Shown here in pieces: positions 35,686 through 42,222 of a stretch of DNA of 62,908 nucleotides. The notes beneath the pieces were generated by a model that saw only the letters and a list, made by a program, of their open reading frames with translations, was not told the origin of the DNA and made no database searches. The stretch's first letter is position 1, and each line of letters begins with the position of its first letter. The stretch is from CAYXWM01 sp964468805. Lineage in GTDB: Bacteria > Bacillota > Clostridia > Lachnospirales > WRBF01. A program made the translations under genes and the position numbers. Location of the stretch: contig CAYXWM010000007.1 in assembly GCA_964468805.1 (NCBI GenBank), positions 1 through 62,908 of the forward strand, read 5' to 3'.

Positions 35686-37210
35686 AACTTATAATATCGC
35701 CCTTTATTTAAGGGTGTCCGATGAGGATGAACAAAAGGAAGCCGGTGAAAGCAACAGCATAATCGGTCAGCGAATGCTTCTGGAATACTATATTGAAACC
35801 CGACCCGAATTTTCCAACGCTGAAATACTTACCTTTTCCGATGACGGTTATAGCGGTACGGATTTTAACCGCCCGGGCATAAAGGCATTACTGGAGCTTG
35901 TAAAGGAAAAAGCAATAGACTGTATTATTGTAAAGGATTTATCCCGATTGGGAAGAAATTATATTGAAGTGGGCAGTTACATAGAGGAAATTTTCCCATT
36001 TATGGGTATACGCTTTATTTCCGTTAACGATAATTTCGACAGCAAAAACGCCGCTCCCGGTTTGGATACAGCATTTAAAAATTTGATACACCAAATTTAC
36101 AGCAAAGACCTATCAAAAAAAATAAAAAGTATAAGACAATTTAAGGCAAGCAACGGCAAATTTATAACCGCTTTTGCACCCTACGGCTATAAAAAATCCA
36201 CAGTCCATAAAAATAAATTGGAACCGGACGAAGAAACTCAAGTCATCGTAACACGTATTTTCCAAATGGCCGCGGAAAATATCCCTAAAACTCAAATTGC
36301 AAGAATACTGAACCAAGAAAGCGTTCCTTCTCCTCAAAGCCTTAATACTCAAAGAAAATCCGGCTTAAAAAATCATAAATCCCGGGCAGATGCATTCTGG
36401 ACGGCTTCAACCGTAGTCCGAATTTTAAGCGACCAACGCTACACCGGAACAGCCGTTTACGGAAAAACACAGCCCAAAAACGTAGGTAGTCGAAAAGCCG
36501 TCATAGTACCCGAAGCCCAACAATACATCGTACCCAATTCACACCCCGCCTTAATTTCCCCGGAAATTTTTCGTACAGTAAACAGCACAATAAAACACCA
36601 TTCCTACAAAAGATACCCACAACGGCTTCTTTCCGGAAAGCTATACTGTCAAGAATGCAACCGTGCCCCGGTAAGACGCAGGTGTTCTGAGGAAGAAAAC
36701 GCATATTATATATGCCGCACACGAAGATTTACTTCACAATACAAGTGCTATAATGAAAAAATCAAAGAAAAGCAAATTTTAACAGCAGTACAGATATTTT
36801 TGAAAATATTAATCGACTTAACGGAAAGCGATTTTTCTAAATCTAACTTAATAAACGATATTAAATCTCATAATGCATACGATAAAGAAATTTCGATTTT
36901 AATGAGGAAACTTGACAAACTGAATATTAACCTACTAAATTCATATGAAAAGTATAAAAAGGGCTTAATATCCCCTAATAAGTACAGTGAAATACGAACC
37001 CTGTCAGAAAAAAGCTTGGAGAATACAAAAAAAGAACTGTCCCAATTAAAGAATCTGTCCCTTTCTTCTCAAAGGTCAGATGATAGCGGTAACTCCGATA
37101 ATTTAAGCTTAACAAAAGAAATAATCGAAGTTCTTATAGAATCAGTGTATGTGAACTCCGTAGGTAACATTAACATAAAGTGGACCTTTAAGTCACCTTT
37201 TACGGTTTAG
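35678..37210 (+). CDS. Large serine recombinase 3 of the element 2 trio
   Basis: From ATG at 35678 (AGGAAGG upstream; the frame opens at 35651) the protein has 510 residues. Nucleophile Ser14 is in YLRVSDEDEQ. SDDGYSGTDFNRPGIKALL and VKDLSRLGRNYIEVGSYIEE follow. The zinc ribbon reads LYCQECNRAPVRRRC with a later CRTRRFTSQYKC, and a coiled coil ends the protein. The overlapping start suggests coupled synthesis of recombinases 2 and 3. The stop is 38 bp from the element 2 right core. Confidence 0.93.
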   Translation: MTETYNIALYLRVSDEDEQKEAGESNSIIGQRMLLEYYIETRPEFSNAEILTFSDDGYSGTDFNRPGIKALLELVKEKAIDCIIVKDLSRLGRNYIEVGSYIEEIFPFMGIRFISVNDNFDSKNAAPGLDTAFKNLIHQIYSKDLSKKIKSIRQFKASNGKFITAFAPYGYKKSTVHKNKLEPDEETQVIVTRIFQMAAENIPKTQIARILNQESVPSPQSLNTQRKSGLKNHKSRADAFWTASTVVRILSDQRYTGTAVYGKTQPKNVGSRKAVIVPEAQQYIVPNSHPALISPEIFRTVNSTIKHHSYKRYPQRLLSGKLYCQECNRAPVRRRCSEEENAYYICRTRRFTSQYKCYNEKIKEKQILTAVQIFLKILIDLTESDFSKSNLINDIKSHNAYDKEISILMRKLDKLNINLLNSYEKYKKGLISPNKYSEIRTLSEKSLENTKKELSQLKNLSLSSQRSDDSGNSDNLSLTKEIIEVLIESVYVNSVGNINIKWTFKSPFTV

Positions 37211-37260
37211 GCACACAAATTTTTTTGTACCTAACGAACCGGCAGAGTATGTAAGCAGAA
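37211..37260 (+). mobile_element. Right attachment junction (attR) of element 2 in sigK
   Basis: Element sequence with TTTTTTTGTACCTAACG and CCGGCAGAG leads into the shared TA (37248-37249). sigK codons TAT GTA AGC AGA ATT GAA then follow. In a circle the two inner ends would meet as CGGCAGAG-TA-CCCTGCTG, an imperfect palindrome with 6 of 8 paired positions. Confidence 0.75.
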
Positions 37261-37307
37261 TTGAAAAAAAAGCATTAAAAAAATTGCTAAAAGAATTAAA
37301 AGATTAG
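37248..37307 (+). CDS. sigK: sigK exon 3: last 19 codons of sigma-K
   Basis: The frame starting with TAT at 37248 encodes YVSRIEKKALKKLLKELKD and then TAG at 37305. This is the end of sigma region 4.2 as in other SigK proteins (GISRSYVSRIEKxAL). It completes exactly what is missing from exon 2. It has no start codon or ribosome site of its own, so it has meaning only after excision of element 2. A strong terminator follows 17 bp later. Joining exons 1, 2 and 3 (105 + 100 + 19 codons) gives a 224-residue SigK, the usual size. Confidence 0.92.
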   Translation, partial: YVSRIEKKALKKLLKELKD

Positions 37308-37323
37308 GGTTTGTATTAAACTT

Positions 37324-37378
37324 AAATTAGGTGCATTTTTGTAATATTAAAAAATGCACCTAATTTTTAATTTTCCGT
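37324..37378 (+). terminator. Terminator after sigK exon 3
   Basis: A 15-bp-class stem has AAATTAGGTGCATTTTT (37324-37340) against AAAAATGCACCTAATTT and is followed by TTTTAATTTT. It marks the 3' end of the reconstructed sigK transcription unit. Confidence 0.9.
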
Positions 37379-37400
37379 TATACCCTAAAATGCACATGAA

Positions 37401-37452
37401 AAAGCCTGTGAAATTAGGTTGAACCGAAAAGTCAAACCGCAATTCACAGGCT
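37401..37452 (-). terminator. Terminator of the ferredoxin gene
   Basis: On the minus strand AGCCTGTGAA pairs with TTCACAGGCT across a ~30-nt loop and is followed by TTTTCATG. It begins about 58 bp beyond the ferredoxin stop. Confidence 0.7.
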
Positions 37453-37509
37453 ATGTACTGAATATAATCAGTACACCCCCATACACAAATATGTTGGTAT
37501 TATGGGTTA

Positions 37510-37680
37510 TTATGCTTCGTTGGGAGCACCTACGGGACAAACGTCAGCACAGGCACCGCAAGAAGTACATTCTTCGGGATTGATAACGTATTTGGAATCG
37601 CCTTCAGAAATGCAAGAAGAAGGACATTCTGATTCGCAAACTCCGCAGCTTACGCATTCATCATTAATAACATATGCCAC
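37510..37680 (-). CDS. Ferredoxin, 2[4Fe-4S]
   Basis: A 56-residue protein starts at GTG 37680 (AGGAGG 8 nt upstream) and ends with TAA at 37510. Two clostridial ferredoxin motifs are present: CVSCGVCESECP and CTSCGACADVCP, each CxxCxxCxxxCP, within the typical frame AYVINDEC ... APNEA. It carries low-potential electrons for enzymes such as pyruvate:ferredoxin oxidoreductase. The longer plus-strand frame over the same bases is its shadow. Confidence 0.95.
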   Translation of the reverse strand: MAYVINDECVSCGVCESECPSSCISEGDSKYVINPEECTSCGACADVCPVGAPNEA

Positions 37681-37744
37681 TATGTACACCTCCTATTGTG
37701 TAGTAGGATTATTGTACATCAATTATAAAAATAAATCAAGTGCA

Positions 37745-38155
37745 TTAAACAAATTCCATAAATTTTTCTAAAATTTTTTGAAAATCACTCTCGGATGGGT
37801 CAAGATTTTGCCAAGAAATACAGATTTTATCGTCAGAGTAACGAGGAATTAGGTGCATATGGAAGTGCATTACCGTTTGGGACGCCACAGCACCGTTATT
37901 TTGCAATATATTAAGGCCCTCCGGATTGACGGTTGCCTTGAGTGCCTTAGCAATTTTTGTTGCAAGGGAAAATAATTCCCCGGCAAGCTCAGGATCCAGT
38001 TCAAATATATCGCGGACATGAACCTTGGGTATAATCAAGGTATGCCCCAAGGCAGACGGAAAACGGTCAAGAATTACTATAAAATTTTTATCCTCGTAGA
38101 GTTTATATGAAGGTATTTTACCTTCTATTATTTTACAAAAAATACAATCGCTCAT
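37745..38155 (-). CDS. HIT family (HinT-like) nucleotide hydrolase
   Basis: The 136-residue protein has CIFCKIIEGKIPSYKLYED near the start (the zinc-binding CxxC of HinT proteins), GHTLIIPKVHV and the histidine-triad signature HFHMHLIPR (HxHxH, about residues 98-106). HinT proteins hydrolyse purine nucleotide phosphoramidates such as AMP-lysine. It lies downstream of pepF on the same strand. Confidence 0.93.
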   Translation of the reverse strand: MSDCIFCKIIEGKIPSYKLYEDKNFIVILDRFPSALGHTLIIPKVHVRDIFELDPELAGELFSLATKIAKALKATVNPEGLNILQNNGAVASQTVMHFHMHLIPRYSDDKICISWQNLDPSESDFQKILEKFMEFV

Positions 38156-38183
38156 AAGTACCCCCTGATTTGGATATTAGAAA

Positions 38184-38224
38184 TGATTCCATTTTGTCCT
38201 TCATCTTATTAGGAATTAGTATAG
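38184..38224 (-). repeat. Repeat B remnant with internal deletion
   Basis: Only the two ends remain: TGATTCCATTTT joined to GTCCTTCATCTTATTAGGAA and TTAGTATAG. The central ~60 bp of the family are missing. It lies between hinT and pepF. Confidence 0.75.
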
Positions 38225-38227
38225 AAA

Positions 38228-38264
38228 TGAGTGCCCACAATTTCTTGCGGACACTCACTTTTTT
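38228..38264. terminator. Hairpin downstream of pepF
   Basis: TGAGTG-CCC (from 38228) pairs with GG-CACTCA (to 38257), followed on the plus strand by CTTTTTT. It probably acts as the pepF 3' end or as a bidirectional terminator; the T-run is better on the plus strand. Confidence 0.5.
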
Positions 38265-38276
38265 ATTCAAATATTT

Positions 38277-40070
38277 TTATTCAAATTCCTTTAACAGCCC
38301 GTCAAATACTTTGAGTGCCTCTTTTATAGGCTCCGGTGTGGTCATATCAACGCCGGCTTTTTTAAGCAATTCTATGGAATAATCCGAAGAACCGCCTTTA
38401 AGCATATCGATATATTTTGTTACGGCTTCGTTGCCTTCGTTTAGAATCTTGTTGCAAATATCCACCGCTGCCGAAAAACCGGTAGCATATTGGTAAACAT
38501 AGAAAGCATTGTAGAAATGGGGTATGCGTGACCATTCCATATCAAGGGCAGAATCTATTACCAATTCGCTTCCATAGTATTTTTCGTTAAGGCTTCTGTA
38601 TACCTTGGACAGAGATGCGGCTGTAAGCGGTTCGCCCTTTTCGACCATTTCATGAGTAATCAATTCAAACTCCGCAAACATGGTTTGACGGAATACCGTT
38701 CCTCTGAATTGTTCCAAATAGTAGTTGATAAGATAACGTTTTTGAACTTGGTCCTCTGTGGTTTTCAGCAAATGATCCATTAATAGACACTCATTTACCG
38801 TAGAGGCTATTTCAGCCAGGAAAATGGTGTAATCGTGGTAAATATAAGGCTGGGTTGACCATGCGAAATAGCTGTGCATAGCGTGACCCATTTCGTGAGT
38901 CAGGGTAAACATATCGTTGATTTTTTCGTCGTAATTCATCAAAATATAGGGATGGCATCCAAAGGCTCCCCAGGAATAAGCACCGGAACGTTTACCTTGA
39001 TTTTCGTATACATCTATCCAACCGCCGTCAAAGGCTTCCTTAACTTTATCTAAATACTCCGCACCCATAGGCTCAAGAGATTTTAAAACAGTAGCCTTTG
39101 CATCCTCGTAATTTATGGCTGTGTTGGCTTCGGGAACTATGGGAGTGTATAAGTCGTAGGGATGTAATTCACCCACGTTAAGTATTCTTTTGCGTATGCT
39201 TATATATTTGTGCATACTTGGCAGATATTCATTAACCGCCGCAATAAGGTTGGTGTAAACCTCCTTGGGTATATTGTAAGTGGACAACGCCATTTCCAAA
39301 GACGAACCGAATTTTCTGGAACGGGCGAAAAACACGTCTTTTTTTACGCTGGAATTATAGGTTGCTCCAAGGGTATTTTTTTGCTTGATATAGGAATCGT
39401 AATAAGTGTTAAAGGTTTGTATACGGACTTCACGATTACGAGACTCCAACAGGCTCATATAACGCCCATGGGTTACTTCCACCTCTTTGTCCTCGTCATT
39501 TTTAACCTTGCCAAAACGTATATCCGCATTGTTAATCATGGCGAAAATATTGTCCGCAGCCTGACCTATTTCTTGAGCCGAAGCCAATAACTCTTCGATT
39601 TCGGGAGTTTGTACGTGGTTTTTCAAACGCAACAAATCATTGAAATAATGGGTATAAACCGCCAAGTCTTGGTTTTCGGACAGATATTGCTTTATTCTTG
39701 CTTCGTCCGATTGGAGAATTTCCGGCTCTATAAAGGAAGTAGCCATAGAAAAACGGGTTGCCAAGTATTCCGCACGGTCGGAAAGACCTTGATAAAAGTC
39801 GTCGCCGGCGTTTTCATGCAATCTCATATTGGCATAAACATAGAGACGATGCAATTGTTCTGCTACTTTGTCACGTTTTCTTAAACAATCGCCCAGGGTT
39901 CCGGCGTTGTCCATTTTCCCTTTAAAACCTTCGAATTCCGCTATAAGACTTTCCAAGTCTTTAAAACTTTCTTCCCATTTTTCGTTGTTTTCATATAGAT
40001 CTTCAATACGCCACTTAAACTTGTCTTCAACTTCGTTGCGTTTTTTTACGTTCAAATCTATCACCTTCAA
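38277..40070 (-). CDS. pepF: Oligoendopeptidase F (M3B family)
   Basis: This cytoplasmic zinc metallopeptidase cleaves short peptides. The 597-residue length is typical. The zinc motif HEMGHAMHSYFA (HExxH form) lies at about residues 383-394, with the downstream Glu in AEIASTVNECLL. Other PepF landmarks are NNADIRFGKV near residue 190 and the C-terminal IPHFYNAFYVYQYATGFSAA. It is divergent from alr, with repeat A copy 4 in the space between. Confidence 0.96.
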   Translation of the reverse strand: MKVIDLNVKKRNEVEDKFKWRIEDLYENNEKWEESFKDLESLIAEFEGFKGKMDNAGTLGDCLRKRDKVAEQLHRLYVYANMRLHENAGDDFYQGLSDRAEYLATRFSMATSFIEPEILQSDEARIKQYLSENQDLAVYTHYFNDLLRLKNHVQTPEIEELLASAQEIGQAADNIFAMINNADIRFGKVKNDEDKEVEVTHGRYMSLLESRNREVRIQTFNTYYDSYIKQKNTLGATYNSSVKKDVFFARSRKFGSSLEMALSTYNIPKEVYTNLIAAVNEYLPSMHKYISIRKRILNVGELHPYDLYTPIVPEANTAINYEDAKATVLKSLEPMGAEYLDKVKEAFDGGWIDVYENQGKRSGAYSWGAFGCHPYILMNYDEKINDMFTLTHEMGHAMHSYFAWSTQPYIYHDYTIFLAEIASTVNECLLMDHLLKTTEDQVQKRYLINYYLEQFRGTVFRQTMFAEFELITHEMVEKGEPLTAASLSKVYRSLNEKYYGSELVIDSALDMEWSRIPHFYNAFYVYQYATGFSAAVDICNKILNEGNEAVTKYIDMLKGGSSDYSIELLKKAGVDMTTPEPIKEALKVFDGLLKEFE

Positions 40071-40645
40071 TTTTTATTTTTTTGCTGAATATAAATATAC
40101 TTAACTATACTTAATTGCAAAAGGATAGTAACAAAAGATATTCTTCGTGAACGGTTCGCTCTTGCATTTTTACACCGGTCGCTCACCACTACGAATATAC
40201 GCTTTTGTTACTACTTAACAAGCAATTAAGTATAAGTATAACTTTAGGAAAAATAAAGGCTTTAGAGCCAACTTCCTTTGCAAATCTAAGCCAAGAAAGC
40301 AACCCTCTATAAACATGAAATTACAACGTATCGGTTAAAACCCTGTTGGATAATCTCACGTTAATTAGCAATAATTGTATTATACCATAAAGGCTTTTTA
40401 TTTAGTCAATAAATTTATAAGAAACCGGCTCTTTACTTTGACAGAAGCTGATTTTTAAGATATAATTTTAAACAATTTCCTTTAAATCAAACCAAAAAAG
40501 ATAAATCTTTCCTGTCCCTTTTCAATACTGAAAAGAAGGCTTTTCCTTACTTATAAAAAAGACGGGTTCTTTTAAAATAAAGCAAACATTAATAGATTTA
40601 ATGTAAAATATCAGCTCATTGTTTGCTAAAAAATTCGGTGATAAA
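40071..40645. other. Divergent gap between pepF and alr
   Basis: This 575-bp non-coding stretch holds repeat A copy 4 and AT-rich sequence. No known leader RNA is recognised. Confidence 0.5.
40105..40234 (-). repeat. Repeat A, copy 4 (reverse)
   Basis: Full-length reverse copy with TATACTTAATTGCAAAAGG at the left and AATTAAGTATA at the right. CACCGGTCGCTCACCACTAC is the reverse of the forward internal signature. Confidence 0.9.
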
Positions 40646-41779
40646 ATGGAATATTTACGTCATGTGTATGCTGAAATAGACTTGCAAAAAATAAAACACA
40701 ACTATGAAATAATTAAAAAAAGCATTAACCCCGAAACCGCAGTAATGGCTGTGGTAAAGGCTGATGCTTACGGACATGGAGCAGTTGTTGTTTCCAAGGA
40801 ACTGGAGAAATCCCCGGTAGATTGGTTTGGAGTTGCTTTTTTGGGAGAGGCAATAGAGCTGCGAAAAGGCGGCGTTACCAAGCCCATACTTGTTTTGGGT
40901 TGGACCCCTCCGGAGGATTTTCAATTTGCCCTTGATTATAATATTACTCTGACTATGTTTTCCTTAAACGATTGCAATACACTTTCCCAAGTTGCCCTGA
41001 AAAACAGCACTGTTGCTTCCGTACATATTAAAATCGATACAGGCATGGGCAGATTGGGGCTTTTGGTAAATGAACAGACGGAAAACGAAGTCCTTCAAGC
41101 TTTTCAGCTTAAAGGTTTAAACATAGAAGGTATCTTTACTCACTTCGCCAAAGCCGATGAACCGGAGGCAGATTTTACAGCACGTCAAAATCAAAGTTTT
41201 ATAGACTTAATAAAAAATTTGGAAAAAAAAGGTTGCCGCTTTAAATATAAACACGCTGCAAATTCAGCCGCCATACTTGCCGAGAAGGATACTTGGTTTA
41301 ACATGGTTCGCCTTGGAATTGCTTTATATGGTTTAACCCCTTCGACACATGAAAAGTTTGTAAACCGAGGTTTGCAGCCTGCCCTTTCGTTAAAGGCTAA
41401 AGTCAGCCATGTAAAAGTCGTTGATGAGGGTTTTCCGGTCAGTTATTCTTCAAAATTTATCACAGAGCGAAAAACTGTCCTTGCTACGGTTCCTATAGGA
41501 TATGCGGACGGTTATCTGCGTAAATTCTCTGCAAAAGGAAAAGTAATAATCCACGGGCAATATGCTCCCATTGTTGGCGTAATCTGCATGGACCAATTTG
41601 TATGCGATGTTACAGATATACCTGAGGAAGTAAAACCGGGTGATATGGTAATCCTAATCGGCGAAGACAGAGGCATTTCAGTTACCGCAGACGACCTTGC
41701 GGAACAGTCTGAAACCATAAACTATGAAATCCTTTGCGGCATTTCGGGAAGAGTTCCCAGGTTTTATAAATATACTTAA
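40646..41779 (+). CDS. alr: Alanine racemase
   Basis: This PLP enzyme makes D-alanine for peptidoglycan. From ATG 40646 (GGTGAT 3 nt upstream; the frame opens with TTG at 40619) it has 377 residues. The PLP lysine motif AVVKADAYGHGA lies near residue 40. Next come TGMGRLGLLV (residues ~134-143), FTHFAKAD, ALYGLTPS and the catalytic Tyr region VPIGYADGY (about 275-283). The final Tyr-Thr-stop codons (TATACTTAA) are identical to the end of repeat A. The gene's 3' end therefore appears to be formed by a repeat remnant. Confidence 0.96.
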   Translation: MEYLRHVYAEIDLQKIKHNYEIIKKSINPETAVMAVVKADAYGHGAVVVSKELEKSPVDWFGVAFLGEAIELRKGGVTKPILVLGWTPPEDFQFALDYNITLTMFSLNDCNTLSQVALKNSTVASVHIKIDTGMGRLGLLVNEQTENEVLQAFQLKGLNIEGIFTHFAKADEPEADFTARQNQSFIDLIKNLEKKGCRFKYKHAANSAAILAEKDTWFNMVRLGIALYGLTPSTHEKFVNRGLQPALSLKAKVSHVKVVDEGFPVSYSSKFITERKTVLATVPIGYADGYLRKFSAKGKVIIHGQYAPIVGVICMDQFVCDVTDIPEEVKPGDMVILIGEDRGISVTADDLAEQSETINYEILCGISGRVPRFYKYT

Positions 41780-41806
41780 TAGCTATTCCCTATGCAATTA
41801 AGTATA
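41771..41806 (+). repeat. Repeat A remnant with internal deletion, overlapping the alr stop codon
   Basis: TATACTTAATAGCTATTCCC plus TATGCAATTAAGTATA is the two outer ends of repeat A with about 100 bp missing. Its first 9 nt are the last two codons and stop of alr. Confidence 0.8.
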
Positions 41807-41872
41807 AATCTATGTATGGAAATTATAGTAAATCTACTTTAAAATTAGATAAACGTTAGATAAACGATTTTA

Positions 41873-42018
41873 TATTCGGCTTTTTGGGAAAGAGTGAGTT
41901 TATGACTAATTCCATACTTTGCTTACTATTTAAATGGAATTAGTATGAGGGAGAAAACTTTTTAAACCTTAAAAAAAAGGGTTCTCCCTCAAGGTTTTTC
42001 TTTTTTTAATGTAGAACT
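41873..42018 (+). repeat. Repeat C, copy 1, with a repeat B remnant inside
   Basis: It shares with copy 2 (57041) the order ATTCGGCTTTTT, GGAAAGAG, GAGTTTA, AGGGAGAAAACTTTTT, TTCTCCCTCAAGGTTTTT and GTAGAAC. Between GAGTTTA and AGGGAG it is interrupted by about 44 bp (41904-41947) bounded by GACTAATTCCA and GGAATTAGTAT, which are repeat B ends. Confidence 0.75.
41904..41947 (+). repeat. Repeat B remnant nested in repeat C
   Basis: Ends GACTAATTCCATA and TGGAATTAGTAT match repeat B termini; the middle is deleted. Repeat C copy 2 lacks this segment, so B entered C here. Confidence 0.75.
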
Positions 42019-42020
42019 AC

Positions 42021-42160
42021 TATTACTTAATTTCCGGTTAAGCAGTAACAAAAGCGTATATTCGTAGTGGTGAGTGACCGGGTGTTTTTTCATAAAAACG
42101 CAAGAGCGAACCGTTTACGAAGAATAGATTTTGTTACTTTTCCTTATGCAATTAAGTATA
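42021..42160 (+). repeat. Repeat A, copy 5 (forward)
   Basis: Full-length forward copy ending CAATTAAGTATA. GTAGTGGTGAGTGACCGGGT is a slightly mutated internal signature. It lies between converging alr and the large flavoprotein gene. Confidence 0.9.
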
Positions 42161-42184
42161 TAAGGTCTTTTATACAGAAAACAA

Positions 42185-42222
42185 CCCCTTTGGTGCAACA
42201 GCATCAAAGGGGTCGTTTTTTT
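42185..42222. terminator. Bidirectional terminator between alr and the GltD/NuoG-like gene
   Basis: CCCCTTTG (42185-42192) pairs with CAAAGGGG (42205-42212) and is followed by TCGTTTTTTTATT on the plus strand. An A-rich tract precedes it, giving T-richness on the other strand. Confidence 0.85.

Larger units (their letters stand above)
30782..37249. mobile_element. Element 2: second sigK intervening element with three large serine recombinases (6,466 bp)
   Basis: The element separates sigK exon 2 from exon 3 within the recognition helix of region 4. Joining at TA gives TCT TAT GTA AGC AGA (S-Y-V-S-R), the expected SigK sequence. Contents are a repeat B copy, a peptidoglycan amidase (minus), a DUF6870-like gene and three consecutive large serine recombinases (plus), the last stopping 38 bp before the core. 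The order and orientation allow precise excision. This insertion point differs from that of element 1, and the elements are in series, not nested. Confidence 0.88.

Noticed and set aside
16270..37249. Prophage or integrative conjugative element
   Set aside because: No capsid, terminase, tail, relaxase or type IV secretion genes are present. Only recombinases, metabolic cargo and an amidase are seen, at precise positions within sigK.
37502..37771. 89-residue open frame on the plus strand
   Set aside because: It is the shadow of the 2[4Fe-4S] ferredoxin on the minus strand, which has an ideal ribosome site and both cysteine motifs.
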